A stretch of DNA of 6,625 nucleotides from GCA-003244245 sp035276605 (GTDB taxonomy: Bacteria > Actinomycetota > Actinomycetes > Mycobacteriales > Pseudonocardiaceae): NCBI GenBank assembly GCA_035276605.1, contig DATELN010000090.1, forward strand, positions 1 to 6,625, in the 5' to 3' direction. The position numbers and the translations under genes are program-made. This document shows positions 6,044 through 6,625 of the stretch, piece after piece. Every line of letters begins with the position of its first letter. Position 1 is the first letter of the stretch. The notes under the pieces are model-generated. The model was not told where the DNA came from, made no database searches, and saw only the letters and a program-made list of their open reading frames with translations.

Positions 6044-6625
6044 GGATGGCCGCGTGGTGATCCAGGCCGTACTTGCGGCCGAACAGTTCCAGGGCCAGCG
6101 CGTGGTCTTCCGATTCCCTATCCACGGTGACGAAGGCATGTGACTCTAACACTTCCCACTCGCCTTTGGCATTGCAGTCGACAACCGCGAGGGCAAGGTC
6201 ACAGATAGCGCTGTTCGGATGGCCGTCAATGATATCTTGGCCATACACGTAGGTCGCGTCGCCCACAATCACAAACGGCACCTTATAGGATCTTTCGCCG
6301 GCCTCCGAATTGACCCTTATTGTAATCGCCAGAAACTGATCCAGCGTCCGCGTGCTGGGCGCTTCCCATAGCTCGTCGAACTTTGTACCAACAAATGTGC
6401 CTAACTGTGCGCGGGGATTAGTCTGGTACTGGGCCGCGTTCCAGGATGTGATATTCACCGGATAGAACGACACCACGATGTGATCGTCTACCCGGTACAT
6501 CTGTACCGGGGGAAGCGCGGAGTAAACGCGAACCTCAATACGGCGACGAAGCGGCTCTGGCAACGCATTGCGAAATTCGCGCAAAGCCAGCAGGTTATCC
6601 AGGATGTTATCGACAACGTTGGTGC
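6018..6625 (-). CDS. Protein of unknown function (5' end cut by window edge)
   Basis: The frame is open from the right edge to TAA at 6018-6020, giving 201 visible residues; the true start lies outside. I do not recognise the family with confidence. Residues 1-89 (NILDNLLALREFR, RRRIEVRVYSALPP, RVDDHIVVSFYP, then FVGTKFDELWEAP) have the pattern of strands and helix seen in the C-terminal part of some regulator or phospholipase-D-like actinobacterial proteins, where a short receiver-like domain ends in F..LW. Residues 95-201 look like a separate domain with hydrophobic strands (FLAITIRV, VPFVIVGDATYVYG, ICDLALAVVDC, EVLESHAFVTVD) and a C-terminal helix. No signal peptide or membrane segment is visible in this part. 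Its GC content is low for the window (about 50% in one line counted). It converges on the flavoprotein gene with a 26-bp overlap of the 3' ends. Confidence 0.7.
   Translation of the reverse strand, partial: TNVVDNILDNLLALREFRNALPEPLRRRIEVRVYSALPPVQMYRVDDHIVVSFYPVNITSWNAAQYQTNPRAQLGTFVGTKFDELWEAPSTRTLDQFLAITIRVNSEAGERSYKVPFVIVGDATYVYGQDIIDGHPNSAICDLALAVVDCNAKGEWEVLESHAFVTVDRESEDHALALELFGRKYGLDHHAAILKLVKDSE

Overview
The window is high-GC bacterial DNA that most resembles an actinobacterium of the Mycobacterium/Nocardia type. This rests on GC-rich codon use in the first 4 kb, GTG starts on most genes, a CobD close to the mycobacterial form, and an acyl-CoA synthetase that resembles Streptomyces coelicolor MatB and mycobacterial FadD36. 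The species cannot be named from the sequence alone.

Left part (1-2376, minus strand): a malonyl-CoA synthetase gene (matB/fadD36-like) is followed 37 bp downstream by cobD, the cobalamin gene for adenosylcobinamide-phosphate synthase. cobD runs off the left edge. The two look like one transcription unit. MatB can activate malonate and methylmalonate, and methylmalonyl-CoA is the compound handled by the B12-dependent mutase, so a metabolic link is possible but is inference only.

Middle (2412-4045): an MFS transporter gene diverges from matB with only 35 bp between the two start codons. Its C-terminus looks degenerate: ten membrane segments are followed by about 60 hydrophilic residues where TM11-12 should be. 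Convergent to it, 17 bp away, lies a small cupin of the DUF985 (cupin_5) family.

Right part (4046-6625): base composition falls from about 70% GC in a sampled matB line to about 50-55% in sampled lines here. After a roughly 200-bp leader containing a perfect GC-rich inverted repeat, a 597-residue flavoprotein is encoded. It has a DAO-type FAD oxidoreductase body, preceded by about 120 residues that look like the substrate-binding half of a D-2-hydroxyacid dehydrogenase. Its 3' end overlaps by 26 bp that of a convergent gene of unknown function, which is cut by the right edge. These last two genes look like accessory, probably transferred DNA and hold the most unusual content. No RNA genes, insertion sequences, CRISPR arrays or tRNAs were seen.
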